From Qipengyuania mesophila (lineage in GTDB: Bacteria > Pseudomonadota > Alphaproteobacteria > Sphingomonadales > Sphingomonadaceae): a DNA stretch of 64,000 bases. The DNA lies in contig NZ_JAIGNU010000001.1 in NCBI RefSeq assembly GCF_019711655.1, positions 682,001 to 746,000 on the forward strand. The letters run 5' to 3'. The notes under the pieces were generated by a model that saw only the letters and a program-made list of their open reading frames with translations, was not told where the DNA came from and did not search any database. Shown here piece by piece: positions 19,294 to 27,822 of the stretch; position 1 is the first letter of the stretch; the number at the start of each line of letters is the position of its first letter. A program made the position numbers and the translations under genes.

Positions 19294-20715
19294 ATGGCAC
19301 TCGCACCCGATGTTGCGACGAGCACCGATCCTTATCCGGTCGAGGACGAAGGCACCCATGTGAATGCGCCGGGTCTGCAATATTTCGTTTTCGCGCTGTT
19401 CTTCATCTTCGGCGGCATCACCTCGCTCAACGACGTGATCCTGCCCAAGCTGAAGGAGCTGTTCACGCTCAACTACACGCAGGCGATGCTGGTGCAGTTC
19501 TGCTTCTTTACCGCCTACCTGCTGATCGGCATTCCCGGCGCGCAACTGGTCAAGAAGATCGGATACATGCGCGGCGCAGTGGCCGGCCTTTTGACCATGA
19601 TGGCGGGCTGCCTGCTGTTCATCCCGGCGAGCCAGACGGCGACCTACGGCCTGTTCCTCGGCGCACTGTTCATCCTCGCCAGCGGCGTGGTGATCGTCCA
19701 GGTCGTGACCAACCCGCTGATCAGCCTGCTCGGTCCACAGAAGACTGTCCACAGTCGACTGACCTTCGCGCAGGCGTTCAACAGCCTCGGCACGACCGTT
19801 TTCCCGCGCGTCGGCTCGGCCTTGATCCTTGGCAGCATCGCTGGCGTCTCCGCCGCCGAACTTTCGGGTGCCGAACTCGACGCCTATCGCACCGCCGAGA
19901 GCGCGGCGATCGTCTCGACCTATATCGGCCTGGCCGTCGCGCTCGCCGTGATCGCGCTGGTGGTCTGGATCAATCGCAACAAGCTGCCGCACGACACGAC
20001 CTCGATGGAGGGCGCCGCGCTGACCACCCCGCTGCGCTATCTCGCGGGGATCGTGCTGATCGCGATCGGCGGCTGGCTGGTCATCAACGGCAGCGAAATC
20101 CCCGGCATCGTCCTGCTGGTGGCCGCCCCGGCGATCTGGCTGTGGGGCAACAGCCTGCTCAGCCGCACGCGCTTCTCCTTCGGCGCGGCCTGTATCTTCC
20201 TCTATGTCGGTGCCGAAGTCGCCATCGGCTCGCTCATCGTCAACTACCTGATGCAGGAAGGCGTCTTGGGGCTGAGCGAACAGGCGGCAGGCAACATGAT
20301 CTGGATGTACTGGGGTGGTGCCCTCGTCGGCCGGATCATCGGCTCGCTGGTGCTGCGCTTCGTCAGCCCCGGGCTCGTCCTGATGGGCGTGGCGCTGGGC
20401 GCGATCTCGCTGGTGCTGATCTCGACCAACACCACGGGCACGGTCTCAGCCTACAGCCTGCTAGCGGTCGGCCTGATGAACTCGATCATGTTCCCGACGA
20501 TCTTCTCGCTCGCCTGCGAAAAGCTCGGACTCAAGGCAGCCGACGGGTCGGGGATCATCAACATCGCGATCTTCGGCGGTGCGGTGATCCCGCTGCTCAC
20601 CGGTATGCTGGCCGACGCCAGCGGCAGCCTGGGCACGGCGCTGATCCTCCCCATCGTCTGCTATGCGATCATCGCGGCATTCGGCATCTACGCGCGCAGG
20701 CCCGCCACCGCCTGA
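19294..20715 (+). CDS. Sugar MFS permease, FucP/glucose-galactose type
   Basis: A 473-residue inner-membrane proton symporter of the FHS (FucP) subfamily. It has about 12 membrane segments and the family motif region FVFALFFIFGGITSLNDV in the first segment; VVTNPLISLLGP and FAQAFNSLGTTVFP are also typical. It would import the monosaccharide released by the GH3 enzyme, completing outer-membrane uptake, hydrolysis and inner-membrane transport. CCAGGGAGGAATTCTGAC before ATG 19294 gives a clear ribosome-binding site. The C-terminal half includes an insertion before segment 7, common in sphingomonad members. Confidence 0.9.
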   Translation: MALAPDVATSTDPYPVEDEGTHVNAPGLQYFVFALFFIFGGITSLNDVILPKLKELFTLNYTQAMLVQFCFFTAYLLIGIPGAQLVKKIGYMRGAVAGLLTMMAGCLLFIPASQTATYGLFLGALFILASGVVIVQVVTNPLISLLGPQKTVHSRLTFAQAFNSLGTTVFPRVGSALILGSIAGVSAAELSGAELDAYRTAESAAIVSTYIGLAVALAVIALVVWINRNKLPHDTTSMEGAALTTPLRYLAGIVLIAIGGWLVINGSEIPGIVLLVAAPAIWLWGNSLLSRTRFSFGAACIFLYVGAEVAIGSLIVNYLMQEGVLGLSEQAAGNMIWMYWGGALVGRIIGSLVLRFVSPGLVLMGVALGAISLVLISTNTTGTVSAYSLLAVGLMNSIMFPTIFSLACEKLGLKAADGSGIINIAIFGGAVIPLLTGMLADASGSLGTALILPIVCYAIIAAFGIYARRPATA

Positions 20716-20735
20716 TTTCGCACCTGCAACAATTC

Positions 20736-20776
20736 GGGGGTTCGCAAGGCGGCTGCGGTCTGCCATGCGAACCCCC
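20736..20776 (+). terminator. Long hairpin between the permease and phosphatase genes
   Basis: GGGGGTTCGCA (20736-20746) pairs perfectly with TGCGAACCCCC (20766-20776), and the loop can fold further. There is no T tract after it. It is either a U-less terminator for the permease transcript or an attenuator-like structure in the leader of the phosphatase gene, 31 bases before its start. Confidence 0.45.
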
Positions 20777-20806
20777 AAGCATTTGGACACCGGGGACAAT
20801 ACCAGC

Positions 20807-21541
20807 ATGACCGACGCCGAACTCGCCGCCCACCTCGCCGACGTGGCGGGCCGGATCCTGATCGAGGTCCGCGAGAGCGGCATGTTCGAAGGCAAGGCGC
20901 TAGGCAAGGCGGGCGACCAGACCGCCAACCAGTTCCTCGTCCACGCGCTGCGCGAACAGCGGCCCGAGGACGGCCTGCTGTCCGAGGAAAGCAAGGATAC
21001 CGACGAGCGCCTGTCGAAGGAGCGCGTGTGGATCGTCGACCCGGTCGACGGCACGCGCGAATATGGCGAGGCGCGGACCGACTGGGCGGTGCATGTCGCG
21101 CTCTGCGTCAACGGCAGGCCCGAGATCGGTGCGGTCGCCCTGCCTGGCCTCGGCGTCGTCCTGCGCACCGACGCACCGATCGACATGCGCGCGAGCGCCG
21201 CCAAGCCGCGCATGGTTGTCAGCCGTACGCGCCCGGCAGCCGAAGCGGTCGCCGTCTCCGAAGCGATCGGCGCCGAGCTGGTCGGTATGGGCTCGGCCGG
21301 CGCCAAATCCATGGCGGTGGTCCGCGGCGAAGCCGAAATCTACCTCCACACGGGTGGACAGTACGAATGGGACAGCGCCGCGCCCGCAGCCGTCGCGCTG
21401 GCGCACGGCCTGCACGCCAGCCGCATCGACGGCAGCCCGCTCATCTACAACAATGCCGACACCTACATGCCCGACCTGCTCATCTGCCGCCCCGAATGGG
21501 CCGAGCGGGTACTGGCGGAGGTCGCGAAACTCTCGGCCTGA
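20807..21541 (+). CDS. Inositol monophosphatase-like / 3'(2'),5'-bisphosphate nucleotidase (CysQ-like)
   Basis: A 244-residue member of the lithium-sensitive Mg-dependent phosphatase family. The metal sites are visible: GLLSEES (Glu60/Glu61), WIVDPVDGTREY (Asp78, Asp81) and the C-terminal QYEWDSAAPAA. This combination fits CysQ (hydrolysis of 3'-phosphoadenosine 5'-phosphate to AMP) or an inositol-type phosphatase. The frame is open 144 bases further upstream, but that part crosses the hairpin; ATG 20807 starts the conserved helix. No sulfate-assimilation genes are adjacent, so the exact substrate is open. Confidence 0.85.
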   Translation: MTDAELAAHLADVAGRILIEVRESGMFEGKALGKAGDQTANQFLVHALREQRPEDGLLSEESKDTDERLSKERVWIVDPVDGTREYGEARTDWAVHVALCVNGRPEIGAVALPGLGVVLRTDAPIDMRASAAKPRMVVSRTRPAAEAVAVSEAIGAELVGMGSAGAKSMAVVRGEAEIYLHTGGQYEWDSAAPAAVALAHGLHASRIDGSPLIYNNADTYMPDLLICRPEWAERVLAEVAKLSA

Positions 21542-21542
21542 G

Positions 21543-22436
21543 CTAGCCCTCGACCTGCGCCAGCAACTGGTGCGCGCGGGAGAGATGCGGTCGGTCGAGC
21601 ATGCCGCCCTTCCAGCCGATCGTCCCCGCACCGGGATTGGCCTCGAACAGATCGACGATCTCGCGCGCTTCGGCGATCTCTTCCTCGCTCGGCGTGAAGG
21701 CCTCGTTGATCACGGGGACCTGCGCCGGGTGGATCGCGAGCATGCCCCGATAGCCCTGGCGGCGAACGTCGATCGCGCGGTGGCGCAGCGCCTCGAGATC
21801 GCGGAAATTTGTGTCGATGGTCTCGATCGGAACGACCTCGGCCGCTGCCGCGCCGAGCAGGCACAGGCTGCGCGCGAGCTTGTAGGTGAAAGCGAAGTCG
21901 CCTTCGAAATCCTTGTTGCTCTGCGCGCCGATCGAATCCGCGAGGTCCTCCGCGCCCCAGGTCATTGCCGCCAGCCGCGGGGCCCCGCCATAGTCCCCTG
22001 TGGTGAACATCGCCGCCGCGGTTTCGGTCACCAGCGCGATCACCGGGGTCGAGCCGGGCTCGATTCCGTTCTCCACTTCGAGGGCGGTCATCTGGCGATC
22101 GAGTTCCTCGACGTCATGGCGTCCGCGCGATTTGGGCAGCATGATTCCGCCGGGCCGTGCGGGCATGATTACCGCCAGATCGTCGGCGGTCCACGCCCCG
22201 TCGAGCGGGTTCACACGGACCCACAGCCGGGCACGTTCGGCCTCGCTCTTGCCCTGGAGGATTTGCGCGATCGCCGTGCGGGCATCGGACTTGCCGCTCT
22301 CGACCACCGAATCCTCGAGATCGAAGATGACGATATCGGCCTCGCCCTCGGCGGCCTTGGTCATCTTCTTCTCGCTGTCGCCCGGCGCGAACAGCCAGCT
22401 GCGCATGCGGATCTGGGGCTTGGATGTCTCGTTCAT
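21543..22436 (-). CDS. HpcH/HpaI aldolase / citrate lyase beta-like CoA-ester lyase
   Basis: A 297-residue CitE-like TIM-barrel lyase. RSWLFAPGDSEKKMTKA near the start, VIFDLEDSV, WVRVNPLDG and the metal/CoA region AMTWGAEDLADSIGAQ are characteristic; near the C-terminus GMLAIHPAQVPVINEAF matches the family. Such enzymes cleave or hydrolyse malyl-, methylmalyl- or citramalyl-CoA type esters with Mg2+. ATG 22436 (MNETSKPQ) is preferred; the longer open frame has no family similarity. It converges with the phosphatase gene one base away. Confidence 0.88.
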   Translation of the reverse strand: MNETSKPQIRMRSWLFAPGDSEKKMTKAAEGEADIVIFDLEDSVVESGKSDARTAIAQILQGKSEAERARLWVRVNPLDGAWTADDLAVIMPARPGGIMLPKSRGRHDVEELDRQMTALEVENGIEPGSTPVIALVTETAAAMFTTGDYGGAPRLAAMTWGAEDLADSIGAQSNKDFEGDFAFTYKLARSLCLLGAAAAEVVPIETIDTNFRDLEALRHRAIDVRRQGYRGMLAIHPAQVPVINEAFTPSEEEIAEAREIVDLFEANPGAGTIGWKGGMLDRPHLSRAHQLLAQVEG

Positions 22437-22692
22437 CCGCGTGCTTGAGGCGAATGCGGTCGTCCGCGTCAAGGGCAAAGCGCGATGCCGTAACGTCGAC
22501 ATGCTTGCGCTTGCCCACTTTCGGTTGTGCGGTATGCTACCCACCGCCCGCAGAGCATGCGATTCCCCAAAATGGCCGAACGCATGGGGCAAGAGAGGAG
22601 GGTGACTGGGTGCAACACTGGCCCCGGCATGCGATCATCGCCGTGCGATCGGCTTTTCCGAACATCGGGTATCCCAGCCGGGAGCATCTGCG

Positions 22693-24195
22693 GTGAACCG
22701 CGCCGATCCCCTGCCTGTGAATGCGCCGCCAAAGCTCTCCACCGCAACCCGTATCGCCTACGGCACCGGCGCAATCGCCGACGGGATCAAGAATGCGGCG
22801 TTCTCCACCTATCTGCTACTCTATTTCAACCAGGTGCTCGGCGTGCCTGCGGCAATCGTTTCGACCGCGATTGCGCTGACGCTGGCGGTGGACGCGGTGG
22901 TCGACCCGCTGATCGGCCGGATATCGGACCTCACCCGTTCGCGCTGGGGCAGGCGCCATCCCTACATTGTCGGCGCTGCGATCCCGACCGCCGTGTGCTT
23001 CGCGCTGACCTGGTTTCCGCCCTCCGGCCTCACCGACTTCCAGATGGGCATCTGGATCTTCGCCTTCGCTTCGCTCACCCGCGCCTGCATCAGCACCTAC
23101 CAGGTGCCTGCCAACGCAATGGGGACCGAGCTGACGCAGGACTATACCGAGCGCACCCGGATCTACGGCCTGAGATATTGGTTCGGCTATGCCGGCACCT
23201 TCGCCTTCGCCGCTTTCGCGCTGTCGGTATTCTTCCGCGCGACGCCCGAATATCCGCAAGGCCAGCTGAACCCGGCGGGCTACACACCCTTCGCCCTCAG
23301 TGCGGCAGCGGTGATCCTCGTTACGATCCTCATCTGCGGCTTCGGCACTGCCAGCCGAATTCCGCATTTGCGTCAGACGGAAGAGCGCGAAGAGGCGGCA
23401 GGTGTGCTCACCCACCTGAAGGAGATGGGTGCCGCCTTCACCCATCGCGCCTTCCTGACGCTGTTCGGATTCTCGGTACTCAAATGGACCGCGATCGGGC
23501 TCTACGGGGCGACCTCGCTCTATTTCGGGACCTATGTCTATCGTCTCACCGCGCTCGAGCTCGCACTGCTTACGCTCGACGGGTTCCTCGCGGTATGCAT
23601 CGCCCTCCCCCTCGCGCCGCGCTTCACCCGTTGGTGGGGCAAGCGCAGGTCGGCGATGTTCATGGCCTTCTTCGGCGTCACGCTCGGCACGGCCCCCTTG
23701 TGGCTCACCTATCTCGACCTGTTCTTCGAACCCGGCCATCCTCTGCTCGTGCCGACCCTGCTGGTCATCAACGCGATCTATGGCGCGATGGTGGCGATCA
23801 GCCTGATGACGACCTCGTCGATGCTCGCCGACGTGGTCGAGGACGACGCGGTCAAATCGGGCCGCCACAATGCCGGAATCTATTTCGCGGCGAACAGCTT
23901 CGCCGTGCAATGCGCGGCCGGTCTGGGCATCCTCGCGGCAGGTATCGTGCTCGAAACCTCGCGCTTCCCGGTCGGCCTCAAGCCCGAGGCGGTGACCCGC
24001 GCGATGACCGACAGCCTGATCGCGCATTACGTACCCATGGTGATGGCGCTGTGGGGGATTGGCTGCCTTGTCCTGTGGTTCTATCCCATTACCGAAGCGA
24101 AGCACCTGGAGAATGTCGAGAAGCTGCGCGCCCGCGAGGCGGAGGCGAACGCCCGCGTGCAGAGTAACAATCCCGTAAGCGGCGCCAGCCGCTAG
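22693..24195 (+). CDS. MFS transporter of the GPH (melibiose/glycoside symporter) type
   Basis: A 500-residue inner-membrane transporter. KLSTATRIAYGTGAIADGIKN, VDPLIGRISDLTRSRWGRRH (cut from the first cytoplasmic loop) and the central SMLADVVEDDAVKSGRHNAG are hallmarks of the glycoside-pentoside-hexuronide:cation symporter family, with about 12 membrane helices. The substrate may be a glycoside or an organic anion. The start is GTG at 22693; no ATG is near. It is 27 bases upstream of the acyl-CoA dehydrogenase genes and probably co-transcribed with them. Confidence 0.85.
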   Translation: MNRADPLPVNAPPKLSTATRIAYGTGAIADGIKNAAFSTYLLLYFNQVLGVPAAIVSTAIALTLAVDAVVDPLIGRISDLTRSRWGRRHPYIVGAAIPTAVCFALTWFPPSGLTDFQMGIWIFAFASLTRACISTYQVPANAMGTELTQDYTERTRIYGLRYWFGYAGTFAFAAFALSVFFRATPEYPQGQLNPAGYTPFALSAAAVILVTILICGFGTASRIPHLRQTEEREEAAGVLTHLKEMGAAFTHRAFLTLFGFSVLKWTAIGLYGATSLYFGTYVYRLTALELALLTLDGFLAVCIALPLAPRFTRWWGKRRSAMFMAFFGVTLGTAPLWLTYLDLFFEPGHPLLVPTLLVINAIYGAMVAISLMTTSSMLADVVEDDAVKSGRHNAGIYFAANSFAVQCAAGLGILAAGIVLETSRFPVGLKPEAVTRAMTDSLIAHYVPMVMALWGIGCLVLWFYPITEAKHLENVEKLRAREAEANARVQSNNPVSGASR

Positions 24196-24222
24196 GACCC
24201 GAATGACTTTAAGGAGAGGCCC

Positions 24223-25434
24223 ATGGCAACCCAGCTAGAACCCGATGTCCGGGCGGACGAGGATGCATTCCGCACCGAAGTACAGCAATTCCTCGCCGAC
24301 CATTTCCCCACCGAGCTCAAGAACAAGGGTAGCGCCCTTGCCGGCGTCGACGGGCCGACCAATGAAACGCCGGCGCAGAAGGCCTGGCGCGAGGCGGTGG
24401 GCGAGCGCGGCTGGGGAACGCCGACATGGCCCAAACAATATGGCGGCGGCGGGCTGACCAAGGCGCAAGCCCGGATCATCGAGCAGGAATTCGCCAAGGC
24501 GGGCGCCTACAATCCGATCGGCGGCATGGGTGTGATGATGTTCGGCCCGACGCTGCTCGAATACGGCAGCGAAGAGCAGAAGAACGAGCACATCCCGCCG
24601 ATCTGCCGCGGCGAGATCCGCTGGTGCCAGGGCTATTCGGAACCTAATGCCGGCTCCGACCTCGCCAATCTGCAGACCTTCGCCGAGGACAAGGGCGACC
24701 ACTATCTCGTCAATGGCCAGAAGACCTGGACCAGCGGTGGCCAGTGGGCCGACAAGTGCTTCGCCATCGTCCGCACCGACAAGAGCGACAAGCACAAGGG
24801 CATCAGCTTCATGCTGATCGACATGGACGCGCCCGGAGTGGAGGTGCGCCCGATCACCATGATCAGTGGCACCAGCCCCTTCTGCGAAACCTTCTTCACC
24901 GATGTGAAGGTGCCGAAGGAGAATCTCGTCGGCGAGGAAGGCCAGGGCTGGACCATCGGCAAGCGCCTGCTCCAGCACGAGCGCACCAATATCTCGGGCG
25001 GCGGACGCCTGGCGAGCATGATGGGCCAGAGCCTCGGCGATATCGCCAAGAAATATGGCACGACCGACGCCGATGGCGAACTCGCCGACAAGGTGCTGCG
25101 CGACAAGATCGCCGATTTCGAGATCCGCTGGAACAGCTTCCTGCTCACCGCGCGCCGCGCGGTCGAGGAGAGCAAGGCGCAGGGCGGCGTCTCCGAAATC
25201 AGCTCTGTGCTGAAGAAGGTCGGCACCAAGCTGAGCCAGGAACGCAGCGAGCTGCTGATCGAGATCCGCGGGCTGCAGGGCCTCGGCTGGGAAGGCAAGG
25301 AGTTCACCGACGGCGAACTCGAGGCCGTGCGCGGCTGGCTCTTCGGCAAGGCCACGACGATCTATGGCGGATCGACCGAAATCCAGAACAACATCATCGC
25401 CAAGCGCGTGCTCGGCATGCTCGACCACCAGTAA
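24223..25434 (+). CDS. Acyl-CoA dehydrogenase, catalytic-type subunit
   Basis: A 403-residue FAD-dependent acyl-CoA dehydrogenase. SEPNAGSDLANLQT (139-152), VNGQKTWTSGGQWAD and the C-terminal TTIYGGSTEIQNN are family motifs. The catalytic base is probably Glu253 (LLQHERTNISGG), since the C-terminal position carries Gly. AAGGAGAGG precedes ATG 24223. The next gene is a smaller paralogue lacking this Glu, an arrangement known from heteromeric (alpha2beta2) dehydrogenases of steroid and branched side-chain degradation. Confidence 0.93.
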   Translation: MATQLEPDVRADEDAFRTEVQQFLADHFPTELKNKGSALAGVDGPTNETPAQKAWREAVGERGWGTPTWPKQYGGGGLTKAQARIIEQEFAKAGAYNPIGGMGVMMFGPTLLEYGSEEQKNEHIPPICRGEIRWCQGYSEPNAGSDLANLQTFAEDKGDHYLVNGQKTWTSGGQWADKCFAIVRTDKSDKHKGISFMLIDMDAPGVEVRPITMISGTSPFCETFFTDVKVPKENLVGEEGQGWTIGKRLLQHERTNISGGGRLASMMGQSLGDIAKKYGTTDADGELADKVLRDKIADFEIRWNSFLLTARRAVEESKAQGGVSEISSVLKKVGTKLSQERSELLIEIRGLQGLGWEGKEFTDGELEAVRGWLFGKATTIYGGSTEIQNNIIAKRVLGMLDHQ

Positions 25435-25453
25435 GAGAGGGGAGCACTCAGAC

Positions 25454-26524
25454 ATGGCAGTTCTCAACGAAGAACAGGAAATGCTGCGCGACATGGCGCG
25501 CGAATGGGCGACCAACGAGAGCCCGGTCACCGAATTCCGCAAGGTCCGCGCGGCCGGCGAGCCGCAGGCCTACGATACGACCGCCTATGCCACGATGGCC
25601 GAAATGGGCTGGGCCGGGGTGATCGTGCCCGAAGAGCACGGCGGGTCGGACTTCGGCTTCATGTCGGCCGGCCTCGTGATCGAGGAACTCGGCAAGACGC
25701 TGACCGCCAGCCCGCTGGTCGCCACGACCGTCGCGGCGAGCGCGATCATCCTCGGCGGCAGCGACGAACAGAAGGCCAAGTGGCTGCCCAGGCTGGCCAG
25801 CGGCGAGACCGTCGCCACGCTCGCGGTCGACGAAGGCGCGCATCATGATCCCTCAGTGATCGAGACCAGCGTCTCGGACGGCAAGCTGAGCGGCAAGAAG
25901 GCCTTCGTCCACGAGGCACATGGCGCGGACCTGTTCGTCGTCGCGGCCAAGGACGGGCTCTATCTGGTCGAGAAGGGTGACGGGGTCACGCTCACCACGC
26001 GCAAGCTGACCGACCAGCGCAGCCATGCCGACATCGCCTTCGACGGCGCTGCCGCGGACAAGCTCGCAGGCGGCGGCGAGTCCTTGCTCGACGATGTGCT
26101 CGACCGCGCGCGTGTACTGACCGCGGCCGAGATGCTCGGCATGGCGCAGCAGGTCTTCGACACCACGCTCGACTATCTGAAGCAGCGCGTGCAGTTCAAC
26201 CAGGTGCTCGCCACCTTCCAGGCGCTACAACACCGCATGGCCGACCTCTTCGCCGACCTCGCGCAGATGCGCAGCGCAGTCGAGGCGGGCCTGCAGGCGG
26301 TCGATGGCGGCTTCGGCGTCGCCCGCGCCGCGACCATCGCCAAGGCGGAAGCCAACCGCGTGCTGCACACGATCAGCAACCAGGGCATCCAGCTCCACGG
26401 CGGCATCGGCATGACCGACGAATACGACGTCGGCTTCTACCTCAAGCGCGCCCGCGTGCTCGAAGCGGCCTGGGGCTCGTCGAGCTATCTCAAGGACCGT
26501 TTCGCCAAGCTCGGCAGCTATTGA
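25454..26524 (+). CDS. Acyl-CoA dehydrogenase, probable non-catalytic partner subunit
   Basis: A 356-residue acyl-CoA dehydrogenase family protein, shorter than usual because the middle beta domain is compact (AVDEGAHHDPSVIETSV). At the position of the catalytic Glu of its neighbour it has Asp217 (VLDRARVLTAAEM). The C-terminal YLKQRVQFNQ and IQLHGGIGMTDEYDVGFYLK regions that build the FAD site are kept. It starts 19 bases after the first dehydrogenase with GAGGGGAG as ribosome-binding site. The likely role is the partner in a heterotetramer that dehydrogenates bulky acyl-CoAs. Confidence 0.88.
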   Translation: MAVLNEEQEMLRDMAREWATNESPVTEFRKVRAAGEPQAYDTTAYATMAEMGWAGVIVPEEHGGSDFGFMSAGLVIEELGKTLTASPLVATTVAASAIILGGSDEQKAKWLPRLASGETVATLAVDEGAHHDPSVIETSVSDGKLSGKKAFVHEAHGADLFVVAAKDGLYLVEKGDGVTLTTRKLTDQRSHADIAFDGAAADKLAGGGESLLDDVLDRARVLTAAEMLGMAQQVFDTTLDYLKQRVQFNQVLATFQALQHRMADLFADLAQMRSAVEAGLQAVDGGFGVARAATIAKAEANRVLHTISNQGIQLHGGIGMTDEYDVGFYLKRARVLEAAWGSSSYLKDRFAKLGSY

Positions 26525-27822
26525 GCGAAGCGCTCGCCTCATCGGGCGAGGACGATGCGGGGCCCCCGGACGGCGATGTCTGGGGGCGCCATCGCGCCTT
26601 CATGGAGGCGAACCTCCGGCGCAATTACGCGACCAATCTGACGCATGGCGTCTTCGGCATGACGGGCTTCCGCCTGATCTATGCCCCGACCATCATTCCC
26701 GCCTATCTCTACCTGCTGACCGGCAGCGCCGCCGCGGTCGGGCTCGGCACCGCGCTGCTGCAGCTGGGCGGAACGGTCTCGCCCATATTGTCGGGCGCGC
26801 AGGTCGAGAGCCGCAAGCGCATCCTGCCCTATGCGATCGCCGTCGGCTCGATGATGCGGGTGATGGTGCTCGCGCTGGCGATCGCCGCCTGGACGCTCGA
26901 GGGCACCACGCTGCTGGTCGTCACGCTCGCCAGCTTCCTCCTGCTCGGCTTCTTCAGCGGGGCGCAGCGCGTCGCCTTCCAGATGCTGATGGCGAAGCTC
27001 ATCCCGATCGACCGCCGCGGACGGCTGCAGGGCATCCGCAACATGGCCGGCGGACTGATCGCCGCCGGGCTCGCCTGGGTGGCGGGGCATTATTTCATCG
27101 AGCAGAAATGGTTCGGCAACGGCTATGCGACGACCTTCCTGCTCGCCTTCCTGCTGACCTCGGTCGGCCTGTTCGTGCTGCGGCTGGGCATCCGCGAACC
27201 CGATGCGCCGCGATTGCGTCCGGTGATGCCCTTACGCGAACGGGTCGGGCAGTTCGGCGAATTGCTCCAGCACCGCGATTTTCGAGCCTTCCTCTTCGCG
27301 CACGGACTTGCCGCGATCGCCCGGGTCGGCCTGCCCTTCTGGACGCTCTATGTCGGTGACCGGCTGGGCCTCGACGGCGCGCTGATCGGATCGCTCAGCC
27401 TCGCCTTCCTGGCCGCCGACACAATGTCCAACCTCGTGTGGGGCTCGCTCGGCGACCGGATGGGCTTCCGCGCAGTCTATCTCGGCGCGCTGGCCAGCAG
27501 CCTTGCGGGCATGCTGCTGCTGGTCTTCGGCGACGGCTGGCTGCTTTACGCCAGCTTCGCCTTCCTCGGCTTCGGCTTCTCTGGCTGGATGATGGCCGCG
27601 GTCACACTGGTGCTCGAATTCGGCGAGCACGAGGACATCCCGATGCGGCTCGCGCTGACCACCACGGTCGAGGGCGGTGTGTCCTCGATCGGGCCGGTCC
27701 TGGTGGGGCTGAGCATCGCGGCGCTGGGTTACGCCCCACTGATCGTCGCCGCCTTCGCCTCGCTGCTCGCCAGCCTCGCGTTGATGCTTTGGCGCGTGCG
27801 CGAACCGCGCGGTTCAGCCTGA
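26521..27822 (+). CDS. MFS transporter
   Basis: A 433-residue inner-membrane protein with about 12 hydrophobic segments. GALIGSLSLAFLAADTMSNL, VWGSLGDRMGFRAVYLGA (the MFS motif A-like loop in the second half) and GFGFSGWMMAAV are visible. The substrate is not recognisable. If it starts at TTG 26521 it overlaps the dehydrogenase stop; an alternative ATG at 26602 (MEANLRRN) would still keep all membrane segments. Its 3' end overlaps the convergent TetR gene by 9 bases. Confidence 0.8.
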   Translation: MSEALASSGEDDAGPPDGDVWGRHRAFMEANLRRNYATNLTHGVFGMTGFRLIYAPTIIPAYLYLLTGSAAAVGLGTALLQLGGTVSPILSGAQVESRKRILPYAIAVGSMMRVMVLALAIAAWTLEGTTLLVVTLASFLLLGFFSGAQRVAFQMLMAKLIPIDRRGRLQGIRNMAGGLIAAGLAWVAGHYFIEQKWFGNGYATTFLLAFLLTSVGLFVLRLGIREPDAPRLRPVMPLRERVGQFGELLQHRDFRAFLFAHGLAAIARVGLPFWTLYVGDRLGLDGALIGSLSLAFLAADTMSNLVWGSLGDRMGFRAVYLGALASSLAGMLLLVFGDGWLLYASFAFLGFGFSGWMMAAVTLVLEFGEHEDIPMRLALTTTVEGGVSSIGPVLVGLSIAALGYAPLIVAAFASLLASLALMLWRVREPRGSA

